From positions 1,302,001 through 1,366,000 of the forward strand of contig NZ_FXBL01000004.1 in assembly GCF_900177325.1 (NCBI RefSeq): a stretch of 64,000 bases of DNA, written 5' to 3'. The stretch is from Mesorhizobium australicum. Lineage in GTDB: Bacteria; Pseudomonadota; Alphaproteobacteria; Rhizobiales; Rhizobiaceae. Every line of letters begins with the position of its first letter. The first letter of the stretch is position 1. Under the pieces are notes generated by a model. That model was not told where the DNA came from, did not search any database, and saw only the letters and a list, made by a program, of their open reading frames with translations. This document shows, piece by piece, positions 52,120 through 60,833 of the stretch. The position numbers were made by a program, and so were the translations under genes.

Positions 52120-52759
52120 AGCCATTCCCTCGCGCGACGCGCCCTTCAAGCGAGGAGAGACCGCGCTCCTGCTCGTCGACATGCAGCGCATCTGGCTCGA
52201 CCGCGCTTTCGAGGATCACGGCGCCGGCGGCGGGCCGCAGGCCGAGTTCTATGAGACGACCGCCGCGGTGACCGTGCCCAATTGCGTGCGGCTTTTGGCG
52301 GCCGCCCGCGCCAACGGCGTCGAGGTGCTGCATACGATCATCCGGAGCCTGACCGAAGATGGTCGCGACCGCTCGCTCGACCACAAGATGACGCCGATCC
52401 ATCTGGCGCGGTCCGACGAGCGGGCGCTTCTGGTGACGGGCCTGATGCCGGCCGGCGACGAGATCGTTCTGCCGAAGACCTCCTCCGGCGTCTTCAACTC
52501 CACCAATATCGACTATCTGCTGCGCAATCTCGGTGTTCGCCAGCTGGTCGTCTGCGGGATCATGACCGATCAGTGCGTCGACATGGCCGTCAGCGACGCC
52601 GCCGACCGCGGCTTCATGGTGACCGTGCCGGAGGATGCCTGTTTTGCGGCCACCCGCAACCGGCACGAGCATGCGCTGGATGCCTTCGGCGGCTATTGCT
52701 CGCGCACGCGGACGGATGTCGTGGCCGAGCGCTTCACCCTTCTTGGAAAATCCGCATGA
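52112..52759 (+). CDS. Isochorismatase-like cysteine hydrolase (N-carbamoyl/amide amidase type)
   Basis: This 215-residue enzyme has the Asp-Lys-Cys triad of the family: Asp23 (ALLLVDMQRIWLD), Lys in VLPKTSSGVFNSTNID and Cys in CGIMTDQCVDMAV. Members cleave amides such as nicotinamide and N-carbamoylsarcosine, and ureas. ATG at 52112 has GGAGG 7 nt upstream and overlaps the ATPase stop by 8 bp. Its stop overlaps the glutamine-synthetase-like gene. It is in the same operon as an M20 peptidase and a peptide importer. An N-carbamoyl or primary amide substrate is plausible. Confidence 0.9.
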   Translation: MPEAIPSRDAPFKRGETALLLVDMQRIWLDRAFEDHGAGGGPQAEFYETTAAVTVPNCVRLLAAARANGVEVLHTIIRSLTEDGRDRSLDHKMTPIHLARSDERALLVTGLMPAGDEIVLPKTSSGVFNSTNIDYLLRNLGVRQLVVCGIMTDQCVDMAVSDAADRGFMVTVPEDACFAATRNRHEHALDAFGGYCSRTRTDVVAERFTLLGKSA

Positions 52760-54072
52760 CCGCCACCCATCTCGCCGCGATCGTCACCACCGACCTGACC
52801 GCCATCACGCGCGGCAGATTCCTGCCTGCCGACCGCATCGGGCACGCTGTAAACAGCGGCGTGGGCTGGGTTCCCGCAAATGCCTCCCTGAAGCCGACGG
52901 GTGAAATCGTCGCCGACAACATTTGGGGATCTGCGGGCGACCTGCGCATCCTGCCGGACCTTTCCGCGCGTGCCGTGACAGCCATGACCGGATCGCCGAC
53001 GCCCTTCGACATGACGCCGGGCGACATCGTCACGCTCGACGGCGCGCCGTGGTCGGCCTGCAGCCGCTCGGCGCTCCGAGCAGCGATCGCCGCGCTGAAG
53101 GAGGAAACCGGCCTGTCCGTGCTGTCGTCCTTCGAGCAGGAATTCCAGCTGGTCGGCAGCGATCTGCCAGACGCGCACGTCTTCTCCTTCCAGGCCCTGC
53201 GCCGGGCCGAGCCATTCGCAGGCCGCTACTTCGCCGCTCTCGCCGATGCCGGCGTCGATCCGGAGGTCATCATCGCCGAATACGGCAAGGACCAGTACGA
53301 GATCACCAGCGGGCCGACCGACGCGCTCGCGGCCGCCGACCGCGCCGTCGTCATCCGCGAGATCACGCGCGAGATGGCGCGCAACGAAGGCTGGCGCGCG
53401 ACATTCGCGCCCAAGACGCAGCCGGACGCGGTGGGCAACGGCGTGCATATCCATTTCAGCCTGATCGACGCGCAGGGAAATCCCGCCGGATTTGATGCGT
53501 CGAAGCCGGGCCGTCTTTCCGACGTCGCGGCTTCCTTCTGCGCCGGCATTCTCAACCACATGCCGGCGATGCTCGCTTTGACGGCGTCGAGCCCATCCTC
53601 GTATCTCCGGCTGAAGCCGCACAACTGGTCGTCCGCATGGACCTGGCTCGGCGAGCGGGACAGGGAAGCGAGCCTGCGGATCTGCCCGACCGTGGAGATC
53701 GCCGGCAAGGATCCGGCGCGCCAGTTCAATGTCGAGTATCGCGCGGCCGACGGCACGGCGAATCCCTATCTCGCCCTTGCCGCGCTCCTTCGCGCCGGGC
53801 TGGACGGAATCCGGCAGCAGCTCGAGCCAGCACCAATCTTCTCGGGCGATCCCGAATTGCTGAGCGACGGGGAGCGTGCTCGTCTGGGGTTGGCAAGGCT
53901 GCCCGTCACGCTCGATGCGGCCCTGGACTCGCTGGAGGCAAGCCAGGTGGTGGCGGAATGGTTCGCGCCGGAACTGCTGGCGAGCTTCCTCGGCATCAAG
54001 AGGAGCGAGGCGAAAGACGCTCATACGCTGAACGACCGCCAGGTTTGCGCGGCCTGTGCGGCCCTCTATTAA
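52756..54072 (+). CDS. Glutamine-synthetase-family ligase (gamma-glutamylamine ligase type)
   Basis: This 438-residue member of the GS fold has SSFEQEFQLVG, KDQYEITSGPTD, the ATP/metal motif GNGVHIHFSLID and SSYLRLKPHNWSSAW. It also has EYRAADGTANPYLALAALLRAG. The N-terminal beta-grasp is short, unlike housekeeping GlnA, and the C-terminus lacks a clear adenylylation-site motif. It overlaps the isochorismatase-like gene as ATGA. This is the second GS-like ligase in the window and differs clearly from the one at 17527. It likely ligates glutamate to an amine released in this operon. Confidence 0.88.
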   Translation: MTATHLAAIVTTDLTAITRGRFLPADRIGHAVNSGVGWVPANASLKPTGEIVADNIWGSAGDLRILPDLSARAVTAMTGSPTPFDMTPGDIVTLDGAPWSACSRSALRAAIAALKEETGLSVLSSFEQEFQLVGSDLPDAHVFSFQALRRAEPFAGRYFAALADAGVDPEVIIAEYGKDQYEITSGPTDALAAADRAVVIREITREMARNEGWRATFAPKTQPDAVGNGVHIHFSLIDAQGNPAGFDASKPGRLSDVAASFCAGILNHMPAMLALTASSPSSYLRLKPHNWSSAWTWLGERDREASLRICPTVEIAGKDPARQFNVEYRAADGTANPYLALAALLRAGLDGIRQQLEPAPIFSGDPELLSDGERARLGLARLPVTLDAALDSLEASQVVAEWFAPELLASFLGIKRSEAKDAHTLNDRQVCAACAALY

Positions 54073-54083
54073 GCTTCCCGTGG

Positions 54084-54974
54084 TCAGTTCGGCGGATGCC
54101 GCCGCACCGCGCTCAGGAAGCGTGACATGGGCGGCGAAGGAAGCCAGCGCGCGCGGCGGGCTGCGGACAGCGGCAGTATGTGGCCCGGCGTATCCGGAAT
54201 GAGCTGGAACTTGTCCAGGAATGTCCGCGTCCGCGCGAAGCTGGAGGAGGCGATGCCCAGCGCATTGGTGCTCTCGATGATGCCCGCCACCATCGGGAAA
54301 TTGTCGATGATATGGACGTGGATGTCGGCGCTGCCGACACCGCAGACCGTGCGCACGAGCTGCTCGACCAGCGGCGCGGAGAGGTCGGGGACGACGATCG
54401 GATAGTCGCGCAACCGGGGCTCGCCGCTCGTCTGTTCCTTGAGGAGCGGATGTCCCTTGCGGCAGAAGACCAGACCGACGAAATCAGGCAGGTTCTCCAG
54501 CGCAAAGCCCTGCTCGCGGCTCAGTTCCTCCGTCGGTCCGACGAGCAGGTCGAGGTCTCCCTGGCTGAGCATTGCCATGGCCCGCTGGGTCGAGCTCGCC
54601 TGCATGTGGATCCTGAACTGGTCGGGCTCGCGCAGCACCGTGCGGATCGCTCGGTTCAGCAGGCCTTCCAGCGATGGCGGCGCGACCCCGATGCGCAGGA
54701 TCGCGTCGCGCTCGCCGCGCTGTGTGGCGGTGTCGGCCACCAGCCGGTCCATGTCCGACACGATGCGCGCTGCACGATCGATGAAGTCGCGCCCTGCCTC
54801 GGTGACCGAGACACCGCGGGCGCGCCGGTCGAAGAGCGCGTAACCGAGATCCTGTTCGACCCAGGCGACCGCCTTCGTGACGCTCGACTGGCTGACGTTC
54901 AGTTCCGCGGCTGCCGCGGTAAACGACCCCATTCGATAGACCGTGACGACATGGCGGAGATGGTTCAGGTTCAT
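54084..54974 (-). CDS. LysR-family transcriptional regulator
   Basis: This 296-residue protein has the LysR winged helix (HLRHVVTVYRMGSFTAAAAELNVSQSSVTKAVAWVEQDLGYALFDRRARGVSVTEAG) and an effector domain. The start ATG at 54974 gives MNLNHLRH. It is divergent from the thiolase gene at 55079, and the palindrome at 54978-54998 sits just ahead of its start. It probably regulates the thiolase and itself. Its 3' end lies 11 bp past the convergent glutamine-synthetase-like gene. Confidence 0.92.
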   Translation of the reverse strand: MNLNHLRHVVTVYRMGSFTAAAAELNVSQSSVTKAVAWVEQDLGYALFDRRARGVSVTEAGRDFIDRAARIVSDMDRLVADTATQRGERDAILRIGVAPPSLEGLLNRAIRTVLREPDQFRIHMQASSTQRAMAMLSQGDLDLLVGPTEELSREQGFALENLPDFVGLVFCRKGHPLLKEQTSGEPRLRDYPIVVPDLSAPLVEQLVRTVCGVGSADIHVHIIDNFPMVAGIIESTNALGIASSSFARTRTFLDKFQLIPDTPGHILPLSAARRARWLPSPPMSRFLSAVRRHPPN

Positions 54975-54977
54975 GAA

Positions 54978-54998
54978 GATATTCCATTTGGGAATATC
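54978..54998. promoter_or_regulatory. Inverted repeat between the LysR and thiolase genes
   Basis: The two 8-bp arms GATATTCC and GGAATATC, separated by ATTTG, are perfect inverted repeats. The element lies 3 bp ahead of the minus-strand LysR start, in the divergent space with the thiolase. It is a good candidate LysR-type site controlling both genes. Confidence 0.6.
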
Positions 54999-55078
54999 AG
55001 GAGAGTATTCGGAATTTGCAGTATCGTGCAACACTGGCAAGGGTGTCTCCGACAGAAGCGCCGCTGAGAGGAAAACGG

Positions 55079-56260
55079 ATGTCGAAGCCGATCGTCGCCG
55101 GGGTGGGAATGGTCAAGTTTGCCAAGCCCGGTGCGTCCAGAAGCTACAATGAGATGGCAGCTGAAGCGGTTCGCAATGCGCTCGCCGATGCCGGCCTCGA
55201 TTACGAGGCCGTCCAGCAGGTCTATGCCGGGTATGTCTACGGCGACAGCACCTGCGGACAGCGCTCGGTCTACGATGTGGGCATGACCGGCGTGCCGGTG
55301 GTCAACGTGAACAACAACTGTTCGTCCGGCTCGACGGCGCTCTGGCTCGCCCGTCAGGCCGTAGAGGCCGGTGCTGCCGACTGCGTGCTGGCACTGGGCT
55401 TCGAGGAGATGCGGCCGGGCGCGCTCGCCGCCCATTTCAACGACCGCACCAGCCCGTTCCAACGCTTCGACGAAGCGACCGACCGGATCGTCGGACATGG
55501 CGAAGTACCGCTGGCGCTGCGCTATTTCGGCGGCGCGGGCCTATCCTACATGGCGAAATACGGCACCACGCTGGAGGACTTCGCCAAGGTGCGCGCCAAG
55601 GCGAGCCGCCACGCGGCGCGCAATCCCCTGGCGCTATTACGTCAGGAGGTCAGCGTCGACGACGTGATGCACAGTCCGGTTGTCTGGCCCGGCGCGCTGC
55701 ACAAGCTGATGGCCTGTCCGCCGACCTGCGGCGCGGCCGCGGCGATCCTGTGTTCCGAAAGCTTTGCCCGTCGGCATGGCCTCAACGACCAGGTCCGGAT
55801 TGTCGCGCAGGAGATGCGCACCGATGGGCCCTCGACCTTCGACGGCGACGATATGATGCGCGTCGTCGGATACGACATGGCGGCGGCGACGGCGAAGGCG
55901 GTCTACGAGAAGTCGGGGATCGGCCCGAAGGACGTGGGCGTGGTCGAGCTGCACGACTGCTTCGCCCAGAATGAGCTCATCACCTATGAAGCCCTCGGCC
56001 TGTGCCCGGAGGGCGGCGCGCAGAAATTTATCGACGACGGCGACAACACCTATGGCGGCCAGGTCGTCACCAACCCGTCCGGCGGTCTCCTGTCCAAGGG
56101 GCACCCGCTCGGCGCCACCGGGCTCGCCCAGTGCTACGAACTGACCAAACAGCTCCGCGGTACCGCCGGCTCGACCCAGGTCGACGGCGCGCGGATCGGG
56201 CTTCAGCACAATTTGGGGATTGGCGGCGCCTGCGTCGTCACACTCTATCAGGCCCAGTGA
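55079..56260 (+). CDS. Thiolase-family protein (SCP2-type acetyl-CoA acyltransferase)
   Basis: This 393-residue protein has the thiolase nucleophile region NVNNNCSSGSTALWLA (Cys near residue 83), the His in SKGHPLGATGLAQC and a C-terminal HNLGIGGACVVTLY. Its motifs are closer to the SCP2-thiolase/lipid-transfer group than to classical acetoacetyl-CoA thiolases. ATG at 55079 is the natural start MSKPIVAGVG after GAGAGGAAAACGG. It is divergent from a LysR regulator. Together with the BKACE it could handle acetoacetyl or acyl-CoA units from the island. This is inferred. Confidence 0.9.
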   Translation: MSKPIVAGVGMVKFAKPGASRSYNEMAAEAVRNALADAGLDYEAVQQVYAGYVYGDSTCGQRSVYDVGMTGVPVVNVNNNCSSGSTALWLARQAVEAGAADCVLALGFEEMRPGALAAHFNDRTSPFQRFDEATDRIVGHGEVPLALRYFGGAGLSYMAKYGTTLEDFAKVRAKASRHAARNPLALLRQEVSVDDVMHSPVVWPGALHKLMACPPTCGAAAAILCSESFARRHGLNDQVRIVAQEMRTDGPSTFDGDDMMRVVGYDMAAATAKAVYEKSGIGPKDVGVVELHDCFAQNELITYEALGLCPEGGAQKFIDDGDNTYGGQVVTNPSGGLLSKGHPLGATGLAQCYELTKQLRGTAGSTQVDGARIGLQHNLGIGGACVVTLYQAQ

Positions 56261-56284
56261 GCCGGCCTTAAGTACGGCATCGGC

Positions 56285-56306
56285 AAGGCCCCGCCCGGGG
56301 CCTTCT
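56285..56306 (+). terminator. Probable terminator after the thiolase gene
   Basis: AAGGCCCC and GGGGCCTT pair around a 4-nt loop, followed by CTGATC. The stem is strong but the T tract is poor. It lies 24 bp after the stop at 56260. Confidence 0.5.
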
Positions 56307-56321
56307 GATCGATTTCCGGGG

Positions 56322-56577
56322 TCACACCGCCTGCACCAAATGGCCCGGCGCGACCGGCACCAGCGGCCGCGTGACAGGAAGGTCGCCGAGCGCGCGCAGC
56401 GGACTTGGGAGCTCCCGCGCGTCGAGCGTGACGCGCTTCAGGCGGCGCGACGGATCGGGGACAGGCACGGCCGCCAGCAGTTGCTTCGTATAGGCATGGC
56501 GTGGTGCGTGCAGCACTTCACGCGTTGGGCCGATCTCGACGATCTCGCCCATATACATCACCGCCACCCGGTGGTGC
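56322..56577 (-). pseudogene. C-terminal remnant of an oligopeptide ABC transporter ATPase
   Basis: On the minus strand, the segment HRVAVMYMGEIVEIGPTREV, continuing LHAPRHAYTKQLLAAVPVPDP, is the C-terminal end of a DppD/DppF-type ATPase. Everything upstream, including both Walker motifs and the signature, is absent. The coding similarity stops around 56577, exactly where the plus-strand RpiR remnant begins. This is the leftover of a deletion or recombination, not a functional gene. Confidence 0.75.
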
Positions 56578-56580
56578 GAG

Positions 56581-56709
56581 ATGACCAGCCGCATCGCCCA
56601 GCTCGCCATCGTCGACGCGCTCATCGCCTGTCTGTCCCTTGCCGATTACGAAAGAGCGGTGGACACGATCGCGAAGACCTTCGAGGTGTTGTCGATCAAA
56701 CGCTTCTGA
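56581..56709 (+). pseudogene. C-terminal remnant of an RpiR-type (SIS-domain) regulator
   Basis: The 42-codon open frame reads SRIAQLAIVDALIACLSLAD, then YERAVDTIAKTFEVLS, which matches the last helices of RpiR/MurR regulators. The helix-turn-helix and SIS core are missing. It abuts the ATPase remnant of the opposite strand, so two broken genes meet at about 56580. It lies 62 bp ahead of the iron-type ATPase gene. Confidence 0.6.
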
Positions 56710-56771
56710 ATTCTCGGCAGTGGCCATCGGGCCGGACTTTGGATAATGGCGGGGCGGCTCGTGGAGATCGG

Positions 56772-57812
56772 ATGACCCATATCGCCCTGCAACAAGTGTC
56801 GCGCCGCTTCGGCGCAGTCCAGGCCGTGGACGGCGTGTCGCTCGATTTTCCGGGCGGTTCGTTCACCGCGCTGCTCGGCCCTTCCGGCTGTGGCAAGTCC
56901 ACCCTGCTCAGGCTGATCGCAGGCTTCGAGGCGCCCGACGCCGGCACCATCCGCTTCGGCGACCAGATCGTCGCCGAGGCCGGGCGGCAGGTGCCGCCCG
57001 AGAAGCGCGGGGTGGGGATCGTCTTCCAGTCCTACGCGCTGTGGCCGCATATGGATGTCGCGGGCAACGTCGCCTATCCGCTGAAGACCCGCGGCGTGGA
57101 GCGGCAGGCCGTCGAGACGCGGGTGGCGGAGGTGCTCGCCATCGTCGGGCTCGAGGGCTACGGCGCCCGCAAGGTCGACGAACTGTCTGGCGGCCAGAGG
57201 CAGCGCGTCGCGCTCGCTCGTTGCCTCGTCGCCGATACCGGCATCATTCTGTTCGACGAGCCGCTAGCCAATCTCGACATGCATCTGCGCGCCACAATGG
57301 TCGACGTCTTCCGCGAGATCCATCGACGCACGCGCGCGACGATCGTCTACGTCACCCACGACCAGGCGGAGGCGCTCGCGCTGGCCGATCGCGTCGCGGT
57401 GCTCGATCGGGGCAGGCTGCTGCAGGTCGCGCATCCGTCTCAGGTCTACCGGTCGCCGGCGGACGCGACCGTCGCCGGCTTTGTGGGACGGGGCGCTATC
57501 GTCCGCGCTGAGGTGGTCGAGCCGGGTGAGGGCATGGTGACAGTGGACGTTGGTCGCGTCCGGTTTCCGGCGCGCGGCGACCGTCCTGCAAATGGCCCTG
57601 TCCGGGTCCTGCTGCGTCCGGAGGGGCTGAGGCCGGCCGAAACGGGCCTGCCGGCCGTTGTCACGTCGACGATCTATCGAGGGCCTGTCCACGAGGTCCG
57701 GCTGGCGCTCGGGACCGGTGAGGAGATCGCGCTCGACGCGTCGCATCCTCCTGCGGTCGGAGAGCGAATCCACGTCTCCGTCTCGGATGCATGGATCATC
57801 CCCGGAGTCTGA
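56772..57812 (+). CDS. Iron/polyamine-type ABC transporter ATP-binding protein (FbpC/PotA family)
   Basis: This 346-residue protein has Walker A GPSGCGKSTLL, VFQSYALWPHMDV, LSGGQRQRVALARCL, Walker B IILFDEPLANLD and VTHDQAEALALADRV. A C-terminal TOBE-like domain lies at about residues 240-346. ATG at 56772 gives MTHIALQQVSRRFG. Its stop abuts, with no gap, the stop of the minus-strand double permease at 57813. It is presumed to energise that permease and the binding protein at 59644 even though it is transcribed in the opposite direction. Confidence 0.9.
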   Translation: MTHIALQQVSRRFGAVQAVDGVSLDFPGGSFTALLGPSGCGKSTLLRLIAGFEAPDAGTIRFGDQIVAEAGRQVPPEKRGVGIVFQSYALWPHMDVAGNVAYPLKTRGVERQAVETRVAEVLAIVGLEGYGARKVDELSGGQRQRVALARCLVADTGIILFDEPLANLDMHLRATMVDVFREIHRRTRATIVYVTHDQAEALALADRVAVLDRGRLLQVAHPSQVYRSPADATVAGFVGRGAIVRAEVVEPGEGMVTVDVGRVRFPARGDRPANGPVRVLLRPEGLRPAETGLPAVVTSTIYRGPVHEVRLALGTGEEIALDASHPPAVGERIHVSVSDAWIIPGV

Positions 57813-59546
57813 TCACCGCCAAGGCAGCACGCCGGCGGGCAGACGCCCGGAGAGGCGGTCGAGCAGACCGAGGATCAGGACGACAGCGACAATCGTTGAC
57901 ACCGCGATTGCTGCGGCATGCGCGGCGAGCCCGGCCTCTTCGAGACTGAAGAGAATGACCCCCAGCGTCTCGTTGCCGCCGGACCAGAGCAGCGCCGATA
58001 CGGTCAGCTCGTTGAACGCGCCCATGAAGACGAGCAGTGCGCCAGCCACGGCGGCCGGGGCGACGAGCGGCGCTGTGATCGTCCACATGCGCCGCAGGGC
58101 GCCTGCACCGGCTGCCGCCGCGGCCTCGTCCAGGTCGCGCGGGATCTGCCGTATGGCCGTAGCGACGGGGCGCGCGGCAAAGGTGGCGAAACGCATCAGA
58201 TAGGCGACAAGGATGATCCAGGCGGTGGCGTAGAGGCTGCCGATCAGAGGCAGCGGACGCAGGAACAGCAGGATGCAGGCGATGGCGAGCGTGATGCCCG
58301 GCACGGCATAGGGCAGTTCGAGGGCGGCCTGCGCGCCGCGCCGCCATCGCGCGCTAAAGCGGTCGAGCGCAACCGCGAACGGGATCGCTCCGAAGGCGAG
58401 GATGATGGCCGCCGCAGCCGAGAGCAGCGTCGAATTGCGGAACGCGCGCATCGTCGCGGCTTGCCGCGTCAGGACTTCCGCGAAGTTCGCCAGCGTCGCC
58501 GTCTCGAAAGTCAGCTTCAGGCCGAAGGAAGGAACAAGAGCTGTTGAGCCCAGTGCCAGCGCAGGCAGGACCACCATCAGCAGGATGGCCGCCCAAGCCA
58601 GTGCGGTGAGCGGCCAGCGCCAGCGGCCGAGCGACAGGCGCGCCGGCAGTCCGCCGGAGTAGCGTCCCGCATCTCGCGCAGCCAATGCCTGCATGGCGAC
58701 GCCGGCCAGCGCCAGCGCGGCGATCACCACCGAGAGGCTCGCCATCTGCGGCAGCACGCCCGGCCCGAAGCTCGACATCTGCCGGTAGATAAGCGTCGGC
58801 AGCGTCAGATAGTTCACCGGCAGGCCGAGCAAGGCGGGAATGCCGAAATTGCCGACGCCCGAGACGAAGGCCAGTGCGGACGCCGCGAGCAGATAGGGCC
58901 GCATCAGCGGCAGGACGATCGTCAGGAGCAGGTGCGGCGTCGAGGCACCGGCCGCGCGTGCGGCCTCGACGAAGTCGCGCGGGATGCGCGCCAGCCCGAC
59001 CCGCAGCGTCACGAAGACGATCGGCGCGTGCTGGACGCCGTAGAGCAGGATGATGCCCTCGCGGCCGATAACGGGATTGGGCGTGCCGGGCGGGGGCGCG
59101 ATGCCGAGCGCATTGAGCAGGGCGCTCGAAGGGCCGAAGAGGTGTAGCCAGGACAGCGCCGTCACCTGCGGTGCGATCATCAGCGGCAGGAGCAGGAGAA
59201 AGCCGAGCGGCCGTCTTCCCGGCATGTCCGTCAGCGCGACGGCGAGCGCGAAGGGTGCTCCGATGGCGATCGCCAGTAGGGCGCCGAAGAAGGCCGTGTC
59301 GAGCGTGTGCCACGTTGCCTTGAGCGCCGCCGTGGTGGTGATCCGGCCGGCGAAGGCGGCGAGGTCGAGCTCCCAGCCCGGCGCGATCGCGGCGAGGAGG
59401 AGCCGGCCGATCGGCAGCAGGCTGAGCAGGCCGACGACGGCGACGACCCAGCAGATAGCGGCGAGGCGGCCCGGCTTCAGCCGGGTCGCCCGTATCGCGC
59501 CGGCGCTATGAGGTCCGGCAATGTCGGCTGTGTGGATCGATGCCAA
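57813..59546 (-). CDS. Iron/thiamine/phosphonate-type ABC permease with two fused permease domains (FbpB family)
   Basis: This integral membrane protein of about 577 residues has two copies of the permease fold. The EAA loops include RIPRDFVEAARAAGASTPHLLLTIVLPLM in domain one and QIPRDLDEAAAAAGAGALRRMWTITAPLV in domain two. This is the fused layout of FbpB/SfuB-like transporters. The start is uncertain: TTG at 59546 has AGAGGA about 11 nt upstream, and another TTG at 59627 is also in frame. It follows the binding-protein gene (59644-60615) on the same strand. Confidence 0.88.
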   Translation of the reverse strand: MASIHTADIAGPHSAGAIRATRLKPGRLAAICWVVAVVGLLSLLPIGRLLLAAIAPGWELDLAAFAGRITTTAALKATWHTLDTAFFGALLAIAIGAPFALAVALTDMPGRRPLGFLLLLPLMIAPQVTALSWLHLFGPSSALLNALGIAPPPGTPNPVIGREGIILLYGVQHAPIVFVTLRVGLARIPRDFVEAARAAGASTPHLLLTIVLPLMRPYLLAASALAFVSGVGNFGIPALLGLPVNYLTLPTLIYRQMSSFGPGVLPQMASLSVVIAALALAGVAMQALAARDAGRYSGGLPARLSLGRWRWPLTALAWAAILLMVVLPALALGSTALVPSFGLKLTFETATLANFAEVLTRQAATMRAFRNSTLLSAAAAIILAFGAIPFAVALDRFSARWRRGAQAALELPYAVPGITLAIACILLFLRPLPLIGSLYATAWIILVAYLMRFATFAARPVATAIRQIPRDLDEAAAAAGAGALRRMWTITAPLVAPAAVAGALLVFMGAFNELTVSALLWSGGNETLGVILFSLEEAGLAAHAAAIAVSTIVAVVLILGLLDRLSGRLPAGVLPWR

Positions 59547-59643
59547 ACGGGGAGATGTCCTCTGAGAAGCCGTCTGGGAGCGCCGAGCCCGGCGGGCGCT
59601 GAATTCCCGGCCGGACCGCGTTCGCAAATCTCCGGACAGGCCC

Positions 59644-60615
59644 TTACTGGCCCATCACTTCAGAGAACTTTTCCTTATTGGCCGCGTCGTTGGCAAGGGC
59701 CGCGGCCGCGTCGTAGCCGAGAACCTTGATCGCCGAGCGCTCGGGATAGCCGGCGGGCAGGCCGGCGCTGGCGAGCGCCGGGATATAGCCCTGCGACGCG
59801 GCGAGCTTTTGGCCTTTCTCGGAGAGGATGAAGTCGATGAAGGCCTTCGCCGCCTCGACGTTCTTCGCCGTGGACAGGATCGCGACAGGCTCGGTCACCG
59901 CCGACACGCCTTCCTTCGGGAAGACGAACTCGACCGGCGCGCCCTTCGCCTTTTCGCGGATCGGCATGTAGTCGACGATCATGCCGAAGAGCTTGTCGCC
60001 GCCGGACACGGCCTTGAGCACGTCGCCATTGCCGCCCGCGGCCACCGCGCCGTTCTCGGCGAGCTGCTTGTAGAAGTCCCAGCCTCCGGCGAGGTTGCCG
60101 GTAAGCGTGACGGTGTGGATCATCGCCGCACCCGAGGTCAGGGGGCTCGGCATCGCGATCAGGTTCTTCGCCTCGGGCTTGGCGAGGTCTTCCCAACTCG
60201 CCGGCACGAACGGGGCCTTGGTGTTGTAGACGATGCCGGTGGTGATCAGCTTGGTGGAGAAGTAGGTCTTGTCCTTGTCCACCAGCCCGGCGTCGAATGC
60301 GGCGACATCCGCCTCGGGATAGGCCATGAGACGGCCCTGGGCCTTGAGCCCTTCCATCGTCACCACGTCGGCGATCAGCAGCACGTCGGGCTGCGGCTGT
60401 CCGGCCTCGATCTCGGCCTGCAGCTTGGAAAGGATCTTCGGGGTTCCGTCGCGCACCCACTCTACGGTCACGCCCGGATTCTTCGCCATGAAGGCGTCAG
60501 CCGTCTGCTGGGCATCGGTGTTCGGCTGGCTCGTATAGAGGACCAGCTTGCCCTCGGCGGCGGAAACCTGGGCGACGCCTGCGGCAAAGAGCAGGGCGGA
60601 AAGCAGGATGCGCAT
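59644..60615 (-). CDS. Iron/phosphonate-type ABC transporter substrate-binding protein (family 1)
   Basis: This 323-residue exported protein has a signal peptide (MRILLSALLFAAGVAQVSAAEG) and the ferric/family-1 start GKLVLYTSQPNTDAQQTADAFMAKNPGV. Typical later segments are PDVLLIADVVTMEGLKAQG, PSPLTSGAAMIHTV and SEKGQKLAASQGYIP. It belongs to the FbpA/AfuA and 2-aminoethylphosphonate-binding group. ATG at 60615 fits. It is the first gene of the minus-strand pair with the double permease and diverges from the ATPase at 60834. Confidence 0.9.
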   Translation of the reverse strand: MRILLSALLFAAGVAQVSAAEGKLVLYTSQPNTDAQQTADAFMAKNPGVTVEWVRDGTPKILSKLQAEIEAGQPQPDVLLIADVVTMEGLKAQGRLMAYPEADVAAFDAGLVDKDKTYFSTKLITTGIVYNTKAPFVPASWEDLAKPEAKNLIAMPSPLTSGAAMIHTVTLTGNLAGGWDFYKQLAENGAVAAGGNGDVLKAVSGGDKLFGMIVDYMPIREKAKGAPVEFVFPKEGVSAVTEPVAILSTAKNVEAAKAFIDFILSEKGQKLAASQGYIPALASAGLPAGYPERSAIKVLGYDAAAALANDAANKEKFSEVMGQ

Positions 60616-60808
60616 GATGAACCTCGTTGGTGATGCCGGGCGAACCGGCCGCGACTTCAGAAAACGCATCCCTAGACACTGCGATTGACGATTGCGTGAC
60701 AGCCGCAGGGCCGGCCTTCTTCACATGTTTTCGCAAAGCCGACGATCGTCATCTGCCCGTTATGAAAGCCCCTTATCCCTGATCCCGCGGACATTAGTGG
60801 CACCGTTG

Positions 60809-60824
60809 TTGCACAGCTGTGCAA
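60809..60824. promoter_or_regulatory. Perfect 16-bp palindrome ahead of the second ABC ATPase gene
   Basis: TTGCACAGCTGTGCAA is its own reverse complement. It lies 9 bp before the ATG at 60834, in the divergent space with the binding-protein gene, overlapping the ribosome-site region. It is a strong operator candidate. The regulator is unknown. Confidence 0.6.
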
Positions 60825-60833
60825 AGGATTGGG

